Source: an uncultured Eubacterium sp. (GTDB lineage Bacteria; Bacillota_A; Clostridia; Lachnospirales; Lachnospiraceae). Taken from it: a DNA stretch of 9,380 nucleotides. A program made the translations under genes and the position numbers. The notes below the pieces were generated by a model. That model was not told the origin of the DNA and did not search any database. It saw only the letters and a list, made by a program, of their open reading frames with translations. Where the stretch lies: assembly GCA_948468465.1 (NCBI GenBank), contig CAOKJJ010000187.1:1-9380 (forward strand), read 5' to 3'. Below, piece after piece: positions 1-7,200 of this stretch (the stretch's first letter is position 1; every line of letters starts with the position of its first letter).

Positions 1-24
1 TCCGGGCACATTCAGGTTTTTCAT
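1..24 (-). CDS. possible 5' end of a gene running off the left edge
   Basis: An ATG at 24-22 opens a frame reading MKNLNVPG before the window ends. Its ATG overlaps the TGA of a preceding open frame (ATGA arrangement), which is typical of translationally coupled genes. A weak AAGG lies about 10 nt upstream. Eight codons are too few to identify a product, and the call rests only on the overlap geometry. Confidence 0.25.
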
Positions 25-134
25 CCTGTTTTGACCTTTTCCGCATACAGCGTTTCCCTTTTTTCCTCATGATTATCCAGTTTCCGCCAGACGTTTTCAC
101 TGATCCGTCGATAAATTTTTGTTCCCCTGTCCCG
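21..134 (-). other. start-less open frame, possible gene remnant
   Basis: After a TAG at 137-135, the minus strand stays open for 37 codons to a TGA at 23-21. It contains no ATG, GTG or TTG start. The residues look protein-like (ISENVWRKLDNHEEKRETLY in the middle), charged and apparently helical. An AGGGG lies about 7 nt before an ATT codon, so a rare-start peptide is conceivable, but a decayed C-terminus is equally likely. The remainder up to 366 (about 230 bp) holds only the hairpin listed separately; I see no other gene there. Confidence 0.2.
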
Positions 135-246
135 CTAAAAAACAATTTATAAATTCCGGCCTGCAAGAATGTCTCCAAAAAGCAGCGAAAAGGAGGCGCC
201 CTCAGCTGGCAGTTATCCGCATATACCAGCAAAAAACGACAGCCAG

Positions 247-277
247 AAAAGCCGGGCAGTCTTTCGGACTGCCCGGC
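247..277 (-). terminator. 11-bp stem intrinsic terminator, possibly bidirectional
   Basis: A perfect 11-bp GC-rich inverted repeat (251-261 with 267-277) encloses a 5-nt loop. Read on the minus strand, the stem is followed at once by four U residues (the AAAA at 247-250). On the plus strand a T7 run comes only about 13 nt after the stem, so the minus-strand reading is better. It would end minus-strand transcription arriving from the small ORF at 367-657 or from read-through of the toxin operon. Confidence 0.6.
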
Positions 278-366
278 CTTCCATACCTGTTTTTTTCTGT
301 TTCTATGATAAAAAGAAATGTTATCCATGCGCCTCCTCCAGACAGCACAAATAACATTTCCGTATA

Positions 367-657
367 TTATGCAATACATCTTAACAGCCCCACGCCCTGG
401 ATATGGCATGCAGCGAAGGCATACCCATACTGCCGTTTTCTTTCTTGTTTCCTTAATAATCTGCTTATCTGTGGTTCCTGAAATTTCGAAAGCAGTAAAT
501 TCCCGTCCCGCGTCTGCATGGCTGGGCTGGTCCACGCAGCCTGCTTTTTCTGCGGCGGTTTTGTGCCGCCCTTGTGCCGCCTGTTTTTCCGTCTTCCTTT
601 TCCACCATAAGGAGCGTCCTGTCCCTGCCGGAATACGCGTTTTTTTGGAGCTGCCAT
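367..657 (-). CDS. small basic hypothetical protein (96 aa), doubtful
   Basis: I do not recognise this protein. The start at 657 is favoured because GAGGA at 667-663 lies 5 nt upstream, an ideal Shine-Dalgarno position; an earlier in-frame ATG at 687 has less support. The product is very basic, with Lys/Arg-rich stretches around residues 5-45 (PKKRVFR, GGKGRRKNRRHKGG), and has no signal peptide or membrane segment. No other gene occupies this stretch, so it is not an obvious shadow. However, it lies beyond the probable terminator of the toxin operon, has no clear promoter and no recognisable domain, so chance remains a strong alternative. Confidence 0.25.
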   Translation of the reverse strand: MAAPKKRVFRQGQDAPYGGKGRRKNRRHKGGTKPPQKKQAAWTSPAMQTRDGNLLLSKFQEPQISRLLRKQERKRQYGYAFAACHIQGVGLLRCIA

Positions 658-710
658 AAATGTCCTCAGCCGGCCTGCGCTTCCCAAGGCAGAAAATCTC
701 TCTGCTTTCT

Positions 711-759
711 AAAAAATGATTCCTGCCGCTGATTTTTCACAGAAAGCATCAGGCAGAAT
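711..759 (-). terminator. probable intrinsic terminator of the deamidase operon
   Basis: On the minus strand the arms at 759-748 and 733-719 pair as ATTC/GAAT, TGCC/GGCA and TGAT/ATCA with small bulges. An inner TTTC-TGT-GAAA stem extends the hairpin. CA and then six U residues follow (AAAAAA at 711-716 on the plus strand). It begins about 75 nt after the stop codon of the 273-aa gene, a normal distance. The stem is bulged and only moderately GC-rich, so efficiency is uncertain. Confidence 0.5.
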
Positions 760-832
760 GCCGGATTGATATTCCACCGGAACATGACAGGCTGCAGAAC
801 GCTATAGCACCGCAGCATACTGTCCCACCGGC

Positions 833-1654
833 TCATACAATTATGCATCTGTTTTGTTTTTTAAATAGTTGGTTTTGGTAAACTTTATGTATCTTATTGG
901 CACCCATTGTCCGAATTGCTGAAGAAACGTCTCCATTTCTATTCATCACACAAACCACATCATGAAAAGAATCTATAACATATGACACAAGCACTAAATT
1001 CTGAACGCCGCTGTCAGATATGCACATCTTCGTATCTTTCGCCACATAAATAAAGCCATGGAATCTCTGTCTTTTTATTGATTCAAATAATTCCTGGCAT
1101 GACATTCCACCGCCGTTTATTTGAACACCGGCATATTGTTCCGGATTGTTCAGCGCATGCACCATTAAAAATATATCCCGATTAATCATCTCTCTTCTTT
1201 GTTCAACTGTCAGATCGCTCTCTGTATCATTTGAACCGCCCGCATGGATAACAAAAACATGATCATTGCGGAATAAAACAGCAAATCCGCACCCCGACAG
1301 CGAACCGCTTGCAATCAAAGTTCTTGCTTCGCCAGTCTGAATAATTTCTATGCCAACTGCCCCTGCATTTTGTGGATTTGAGACACAGTAATGATTCATA
1401 TAAGTATCGTCTTGATATTTGAATCCTCCGCTATAATTTTTACAGTTTGTATGAATTGATTGTACGTATTGTCCAAGATCAGTACGATTTAAAACATTCG
1501 GATTCGATCTGTTGATACAACAATACTTTGTATAATTTTTTTCTAGCACTGTTTCTACATCTTTTTGCCCAATCGAATAATGACTGCAAATATTTTCATA
1601 CATTTTTTGCTCTATCTCCCCTGCTGCCAGAGAAGGCGTAATATCTACTACCAT
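833..1654 (-). CDS. CNF1/BLF1-like glutamine deamidase toxin or effector
   Basis: Predicted stand-alone cysteine deamidase of 273 aa. Residues 119-122 are LSGC, the signature shared by Escherichia coli CNF1 and Burkholderia BLF1. Cys122 is followed by His137, exactly 15 residues later, matching CNF1 C866/H881 and Bordetella DNT C1292/H1307 (BLF1 uses 12). The strand VFVIHAGGS (133-141) around His137 fits this fold. The length after the Cys (151 residues) is close to that of CNF1 (148). CNF toxins deamidate a switch Gln of Rho GTPases and BLF1 deamidates eIF4A; the substrate here is unknown. There is no signal peptide, receptor-binding or translocation domain, so it resembles a bare catalytic domain. 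It ends FKKQNRCIIV, resembling a polybasic-CaaX tail. The ATG lies inside the end of the 824-aa gene (ATGGTAG, 7-bp overlap), with GGGAGGA 9 nt upstream. AT-rich codons (AGA, ATA, CTA) differ from its partner and suggest separate origin. Overall homology outside the catalytic core is not assessable by eye. Confidence 0.75.
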   Translation of the reverse strand: MVVDITPSLAAGEIEQKMYENICSHYSIGQKDVETVLEKNYTKYCCINRSNPNVLNRTDLGQYVQSIHTNCKNYSGGFKYQDDTYMNHYCVSNPQNAGAVGIEIIQTGEARTLIASGSLSGCGFAVLFRNDHVFVIHAGGSNDTESDLTVEQRREMINRDIFLMVHALNNPEQYAGVQINGGGMSCQELFESIKRQRFHGFIYVAKDTKMCISDSGVQNLVLVSYVIDSFHDVVCVMNRNGDVSSAIRTMGANKIHKVYQNQLFKKQNRCIIV

Positions 1655-4122
1655 TTGCCCTGCTCCTCCCTTATCGGTGCTCTTACCGTCGTTACCGCTA
1701 TACAGTCATCGCTGTTCCTGCGCCGTGTCTCCAGTTCCCGCAGCTTTTCCCCATACGTTTTCAATGAATCAATAATCCCCTCGAAATACGCCGACCCGGA
1801 CAGGCTCTCATACTTGCTGGACTTATCCTTTGCCGGCAGCTCCTGGAACCAGCCTAGGATCTGCGGCCCTGGTATCCGCATTACAAACTGCGACTCATTA
1901 TTCTCCAGATTATGCAGCCCACAGAAACTCTCCTTTGCCCCTCCGCCAGAGAGGCGGAAGCCCATAAAGCTTGCAGATGAGCTGAATGCCGCCTTTTTGA
2001 ATCTTTCATAGTCATCCTGGCTGACGCTGGCCATTTTCGCCCGCATCACCACGTCCTTTACGACCAGGAATGACATCGGGACTGCCGGGAGAAGGTATGT
2101 GCCATTGTCAGGCGCGCATACGAGCTTGCTGGCAACGCTGAACCGGCCGTTTTCAATGCCCTCATTTGTCCTGTACTCTTTCAGTATCCCTTCTGCCGAA
2201 AGCCCCGCGCCCCCGGATATTGTCTCCTTCAGGCGGCGGTAGGACGGCGTCAGGTCCAGGATTCCCGCGTCAAACCAGCCGCCCCGGTCGATAGTGACTT
2301 TCGTGGCCCTCATGCCGATGGTGAAGTCGCTGGACAGGAAAGACTTCATGAAGCTGGTTTCAGACAGGGAATACTCCCCCTCCGCATGGACGCTGGACAA
2401 AAACCGGCACATGGAACTCTTGACAGAGGTGAAAAAGCTGTCAGAATCCTCCCGCATCCTGTTCTCCACCTGGCTGCGTCCAAAGACGATATCCATAAAT
2501 TCACTGTCTTCATTGTACCTGTTACCCGGAAGCAGGGTGTCGGCGGATATGCTGTCTTCCGTGTGTACGGCGCCGCTGGCAACAACAACCTGCAGCTCTG
2601 CCACTTCCCTGGAAATGATTGCAATCCGTTCCTTTAAGATTTCAATCTGATCGCTGTAGTCATTGGTCTGCGCCCTGGCATACTGCAGCTCTGCATCTAG
2701 CAGTTCATTGTATGTCGAAAAATAATCCAGGTTTTCGGCATAGAAGTCATACATCATTTTCCCGAGCTTTTTCGCCGTCTGGGCATCCAGTCCGAGTGCG
2801 CTAAGGAGGTTTCCGTCCATTTTCGCGATGCTTTCGACCAGGCTTTCCTCCCCGCCTGCCACAAGCGCTGCAATATCCCCGTTGGAAGCAATCTCGCATA
2901 TAAGCTTCACGGCTTCCACCATATTGTCTGCAAAGCCCTTGAAAGCTGCCGCCTCTGACTGGTCAAGCTGCTTTTTCAGAGCCGCAAGCTGTGCCTCCAT
3001 GTCTTTCAGCCCGTCCACATCCGCCTGGTTTAAAAGCAGCACACGCAGCTCTGCCTCCAGCGAGGAAAGGACACTCCTTTTTGCCTGGTACTGCTCTGCA
3101 AGGTACTGGCGGTCAAGCGTCATGTCCTTCGGGCTGAAATTAGGGGACAGGGAGCGGAACCAGCTGCTTGGCTGGAGCTGCACCGGAAGCACCTCCATGC
3201 TCGCGTCAAGCGACCGGCGGACGGAACTGCGCCTGTTGGCCTTGGCTTTTGCAAGGCGCTCCGCCGGCGACTGCACGTCCAGGAACCCCAGGATTGTCAG
3301 CACTTCATGGTAAAACCCGCGGATTACCGCATCCTGAAAGAGGTTTTCCAATGCCTGGTCCTTTGTCCATGAAGTTGTAGCCAGCCATTTTGCATAACCG
3401 TCCAGGTCGCCGCTGCTGCTTGCCTTTACATGCTCGTCTATTTTTTCCTGATCCCAGTTATATTTCTGCTTTAGATACCGCATGTACATCCGCTGGCAGA
3501 ATTCAATCCGCGAGCAGGTGACCTCCTCACCGTCAATCTCATCCGTGATTGTCTCCATCAGGAACAGGCGCAGCTCCATTTTATCCGTGACAAACTCTTT
3601 TATATTGGAAATGTCCGGCGTGTAGTTGTTTACCAGTGTCTCAAATGTGTTGGAAAGCCGGTTCCCGTTCGGCCCCTGCACAATCGGGGCGAGGTCGAAC
3701 ATGCCGTCTGTAAGCCGGAACTCGTTTTCCGCCACGGCATACGGCTTGGTAAGGGTGCTGCTGTTGTAGTCTTTCATCGGGTAGGCATAATCAAGCTGGT
3801 TGAGCACCCGGCCGGGCATCTCCATTGTAAAAAGCTGTGTGCCTTCCCCGAACACCCCCATAAGCTGGTCGTAAAGCATGGCCGTCATCATGCCTTCGCT
3901 GATCATCACTGCATCATCACTGCCATCCCCGCCGTACAGGCCGCTGACCGCCGCCCCTGTCTCTGCTGCAGGCACGGATTCGTCCGGGTTTTCGGATGCC
4001 TGGCCAGTCTTAGTAAAGTTTTCCGGATGCAGCTCCGGTTTTTCCGTGTTCGGAATGTTCACTACCGGTTTCTGTCCTGGACCATCCTTAATTTCCAATG
4101 CTTCATTTTTGTTTTCGTCCAT
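1648..4122 (-). CDS. 824-aa protein of unrecognised family, partner of the deamidase
   Basis: I cannot name the family. The start at 4122 is supported by AGGAGGG at 4135-4129, 6 nt upstream. There is no signal peptide and no clear transmembrane helix, so it is either cytoplasmic or released by a non-Sec route. Residues 1-75 are acidic, Pro/Gly-rich and probably disordered. Residues 135-290 look like a mixed globular domain (PIVQGPNGNRLSNTFETLVN at 147-166). Residues 335-515 are predominantly helical with heptad-like coiled-coil stretches (about 338-395 and 460-515), interrupted by a less polar segment (about 397-425). Residues 540-760 appear more strand-rich and hold the striking motif KVTIDRGGWFDAGILDL (608-624) plus MSFLVVKDVVMRAKM (683-697). 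The C-terminus is basic with RRR at 800-802. Long helices around a less polar hairpin recall alpha-pore-forming or injection-type toxins, but that is only an analogy. Being first in a coupled pair with a deamidase that lacks delivery domains suggests a carrier, scaffold or translocator role (inference). Confidence 0.85.
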   Translation of the reverse strand: MDENKNEALEIKDGPGQKPVVNIPNTEKPELHPENFTKTGQASENPDESVPAAETGAAVSGLYGGDGSDDAVMISEGMMTAMLYDQLMGVFGEGTQLFTMEMPGRVLNQLDYAYPMKDYNSSTLTKPYAVAENEFRLTDGMFDLAPIVQGPNGNRLSNTFETLVNNYTPDISNIKEFVTDKMELRLFLMETITDEIDGEEVTCSRIEFCQRMYMRYLKQKYNWDQEKIDEHVKASSSGDLDGYAKWLATTSWTKDQALENLFQDAVIRGFYHEVLTILGFLDVQSPAERLAKAKANRRSSVRRSLDASMEVLPVQLQPSSWFRSLSPNFSPKDMTLDRQYLAEQYQAKRSVLSSLEAELRVLLLNQADVDGLKDMEAQLAALKKQLDQSEAAAFKGFADNMVEAVKLICEIASNGDIAALVAGGEESLVESIAKMDGNLLSALGLDAQTAKKLGKMMYDFYAENLDYFSTYNELLDAELQYARAQTNDYSDQIEILKERIAIISREVAELQVVVASGAVHTEDSISADTLLPGNRYNEDSEFMDIVFGRSQVENRMREDSDSFFTSVKSSMCRFLSSVHAEGEYSLSETSFMKSFLSSDFTIGMRATKVTIDRGGWFDAGILDLTPSYRRLKETISGGAGLSAEGILKEYRTNEGIENGRFSVASKLVCAPDNGTYLLPAVPMSFLVVKDVVMRAKMASVSQDDYERFKKAAFSSSASFMGFRLSGGGAKESFCGLHNLENNESQFVMRIPGPQILGWFQELPAKDKSSKYESLSGSAYFEGIIDSLKTYGEKLRELETRRRNSDDCIAVTTVRAPIREEQGKW
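1664..1670 (-). promoter_or_regulatory. ribosome binding site of the deamidase gene, inside the upstream gene
   Basis: GGGAGGA at 1670-1664 lies 9 nt before the ATG at 1654 and is embedded in the last codons of the 824-aa gene (its tail reads REEQGKW). Together with the 7-bp stop/start overlap, this indicates coupled translation of the two proteins from one mRNA. Confidence 0.75.
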
Positions 4123-4160
4123 AAAATTCCCTCCTGTACTCTGTATGGCGCGCCGCCGCT

Positions 4161-4204
4161 GGCAGCGCTGCCCCTATTATATTTTACGGTATATACCGCA
4201 TGTT
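4161..4204 (-). promoter_or_regulatory. candidate promoter with two palindromes upstream of the toxin pair
   Basis: On the minus strand a perfect TATAAT (4181-4176) lies about 54 nt before the ATG of the 824-aa gene. The 17-nt spacer upstream of it contains a perfect 12-bp palindrome CGGTATATACCG (4187-4198), positioned like an operator. A second perfect 12-bp palindrome GGCAGCGCTGCC (4161-4172) covers the expected transcription start. The -35 position (4204-4199, AACATG) matches TTGACA poorly, so activation or an unusual sigma factor may be needed. The box suggests that the toxin pair can be transcribed independently of the surface-protein gene. Confidence 0.5.
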
Positions 4205-4283
4205 TCCCTGTTCCTATATCCCGCAGCCCGCCTTCCGGCCCGGTCTTTTCCCTGGCCAGAGGACACGCAGTCCTCCCCCTGCC

Positions 4284-7200
4284 TTATGCCGCCCGCTTTT
4301 TCCCATCTTCCTTTTCGGGAATAAGGAACGCTGCGGCGCTGCCTGCAAATGACGCTTCTTTTTCAGAAGCCGCCGGAAGCGTCTTTATCTTACGTGACTT
4401 GCTCCACGCGGAAGATACCTTTGTGTTTTTCCCATCCGCCTTTACTGTTTTGTAAGTGCGGATACGCACATAATAGTTCTTTCCGCCTTTCAGGTTTTTT
4501 ACCAGCTTTTGGACTCTGGAACTGTTTTTTACAAATATGCTGCGGGTGCTGCCTCCCTGAAACCCGGCATCTGCGGAGTACTGGATCTGGTATCCGCTGG
4601 TCTGCGCGGTTTTCTTTTTCCACTTTACGGCAAAGCCGCCGGATACTGCTGTAAGTTTCTGAATGGAAGTCCCCGCCGGGCGTATGGTAAAGGTCTTTTT
4701 TACCGTCCCGCCGTAGCCGCCTTTAAAAATAACTGTTGCCGTGGCTTTCCCTGCTTTCTTATTATTCTGGTAGCTTACGGTATAACAGGAATCAGGAATC
4801 TTTCTGCCCGCTGTATCCACTGCGGTTACAGACGGTTTTTTCGGTTTTCCGTTATAAGTGTAGCGCGTTTTGGAAAGCTTTACTGACTTCACGGCCTGTT
4901 TTACCGGTTCCTGCGGCTTTTCCGCCTCCTCCGGTTCCTGCGGCTTTTCCGCAGTACCTGTGCCGCCCATCGGGGCTTTGGACAGGATGACCATGTAATC
5001 CGACGCATGGATAAACGGCAGGCCTGCCGTGCCGTCTTCCCCGACTTTTCCCGCACAGATAAATTCCAGGCTGCGCAGGGCCGGGTTATAATAAAACAGG
5101 TTTGCATACATCCCTGTATATGGTGCAGTCGTGCCGACGCCCACGCCGTTTTCATCCCTGCCGGCAAGCCGCAGCGTAAGCGTCGCCGTAAATCCGAATC
5201 CGCCTTCATGCGCAAGGCTTAATTCCAAGTATGCCATGCCGCCTGCCGTTTCTTCGGCCAGTTCCTTTGGAACCGCCCCGGTGCCCGTTTTTACGGAAAA
5301 GTCCGTGTCTTTCACGCGGCCTGCCGTAATGTCTTTCCCGTTCACACTCCAGGTAATGCCGTTCCCCATATCGAGGCTTATGGTAACTTTTTTCCCCCGG
5401 ATGCCTTCAAAAACACTGCCGGGAACGGATACGGCGCCGTTCATGTCCACTGCCACAGTCCCGCCTGCCGGGGCTGTGGCTGCTTTCCGTGCCTCTGCCC
5501 GGATGGCATCCCAGCCCTTCCTGCCAGAGCTGCCTTTGATAAAAGGCTGTTTCACAGCCTGGCCCGTGCCGCTGCCCGTACTGCCGGAGCCCCCAAAACC
5601 GCCGCTGCCAGAACCGCCGCTGCCGCCCATGTTTTTTATGACTATAACCGTACAGGAAGCCATATATCCCCCGTCTGCTGCCGTAACGGTTATGACTGTG
5701 GTACCAGCACTGACTGCGGTAATATTCCCGCTGCCGTCAACGGACGCCACAGCAGGGCTGCCGGAAGCCCACGACACGCTTTTGTTTGTGGCATTTTCCG
5801 GTGAAATGGCTGCTGTGAGCCGCCCGGCGCTTCCTGCGGGCAGTGACAGGGTGCTTTTGTCCAATGAGACGCCTGTAACATGCACAGCATAATCCAGGAC
5901 TGTCAGCGTCCCGTTTTCATATATGATTTCTTCCTGGTAATTATCCGTATCCGGCGCTTTTGCCCCTCCTGCCGTAATCGGATAAATACCCGCTGCATTC
6001 ATGTCCGCACTGCAGGAAAGCTCCGGCGCGGCTGCAAGCTGTTCGTTTTCCGCCAGCCCGGATACGGTGTACGTCAGTTCCGGGACGGGGCTTCCTGCCT
6101 GCGCCGTCTTGTTTTCCGCTTTGACTGTTATGGCAGCCCTCCGTATGGAAAAAGGAACTGCTGCTGACGACCCCGCATACTCCGCGTCATACTCCGGTAC
6201 TCTGGCCGTTACGGTATAGCTGCCTGCCCGCACAGGCGGGATGCCGCTGTCATAAGGCGTCCCCCCAGCCCCCGCATACCAAAACTGTACGGCGCCGGTA
6301 TAGCTGCCGTTTACCGTCTGCGCCGAAAGCCCTGCATAGCCGTTATGGGGCTTTCCGTCATAAACGCTGTCCTGCGGCTGCGCCGAAAGTGTAAACTCCA
6401 CTGCAATTTTCTCTACAAGCCTGACCTCCACGGTGTACGCAGCATCCTCGTAATTCGCCATTGCTGCCGTTACCGTGATGGAGGCGGTGTCCGCTTCCGT
6501 CCGGCCGCCCGGTACCGTAAAGGTAAGATTTCCGTCTGCATCCACGCTGACGCCGGAAAGGATGCCGTTTTCGTCTGCTGCCTGAAAATGATATGCCGTT
6601 ACCCCGCGGTCTGCCGGGAATTTTCCTGACACGTCAATGGCGACCTCCCCTTTAGAACCGCTGGCATAAGTGTAATGCCTCGTTTCCTGCCCGCCAGCCG
6701 GTGCGGCCGCCTTTTCCACCGTGACCGTTACATTTTCATCTTTTGCGCCTTCGGTATAGTTGGAGCCTTCCGCAAGGGAAGCTGTAACTGTTGCTGCCCC
6801 CGCCCCCGTAATCCGCGCCATACCGTCTGCCGAAACCGTAACCACGCCCTCATCAGAAGAAACATAGGATATTCTGCCGTCCCCGTTTGTGGAGCAGTTT
6901 AGGGAAAATTCTGCATCGCCATATTTCTTATGAAATGATGTTTCCGGAACCGTCAGCAGCCCCTGCGCCTTATTGATGGTCAGCGCTCCCGTCTCATAGG
7001 TAATCTTGTAATTATTGCCCACATCCTCGTTGCTGGCATTTTGAATTTGTGCGGCGGAAGGCGTGATTGTCTTATTCTCTGCCGCCACCTGATCGCTGCT
7101 GGCGGTAAGGGTGATACCTCCCAGGCTGTCGCTGCCACAAAGCCCGGCGGCAGTTACCTGCCCTGTCCCCTGGGCGATGTTCTCGCCGTAGGTAATGGTC

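Noticed and set aside
666..848. 56-60-codon minus-strand frame whose internal ATG overlaps the deamidase stop (ATGA), a possible third coupled gene or immunity protein
   Set aside because: The probable intrinsic terminator at 711-759 lies inside it, its residues look random (rich in Met, Cys, Trp and Arg), and it has no ribosome binding site of its own beyond the overlap.
2828..3313. 161-codon plus-strand open frame
   Set aside because: It is antisense to the helical region of the 824-aa gene, Ser/Ala-rich by complementarity, and lacks a ribosome binding site.
4259..4275. Hairpin GAGGAC/GTCCTC with 5-nt loop just after the surface-protein stop, as its terminator
   Set aside because: The stem is only 6 bp and no U-run follows on the minus strand, so I cannot support termination.
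4284..4370. LPAAS near the surface-protein C-terminus (residues 1395-1399) as a sortase motif with a basic tail
   Set aside because: It does not match LPXTG, and the following hydrophobic stretch (about 11 residues) is too short to span a membrane.
5131..5892. 253-codon plus-strand open frame rich in Pro, Ala and Ser
   Set aside because: It lies antisense to the well-supported surface-protein gene and its composition mirrors the Gly/Ala/Thr-rich sense strand, so it is a shadow frame.
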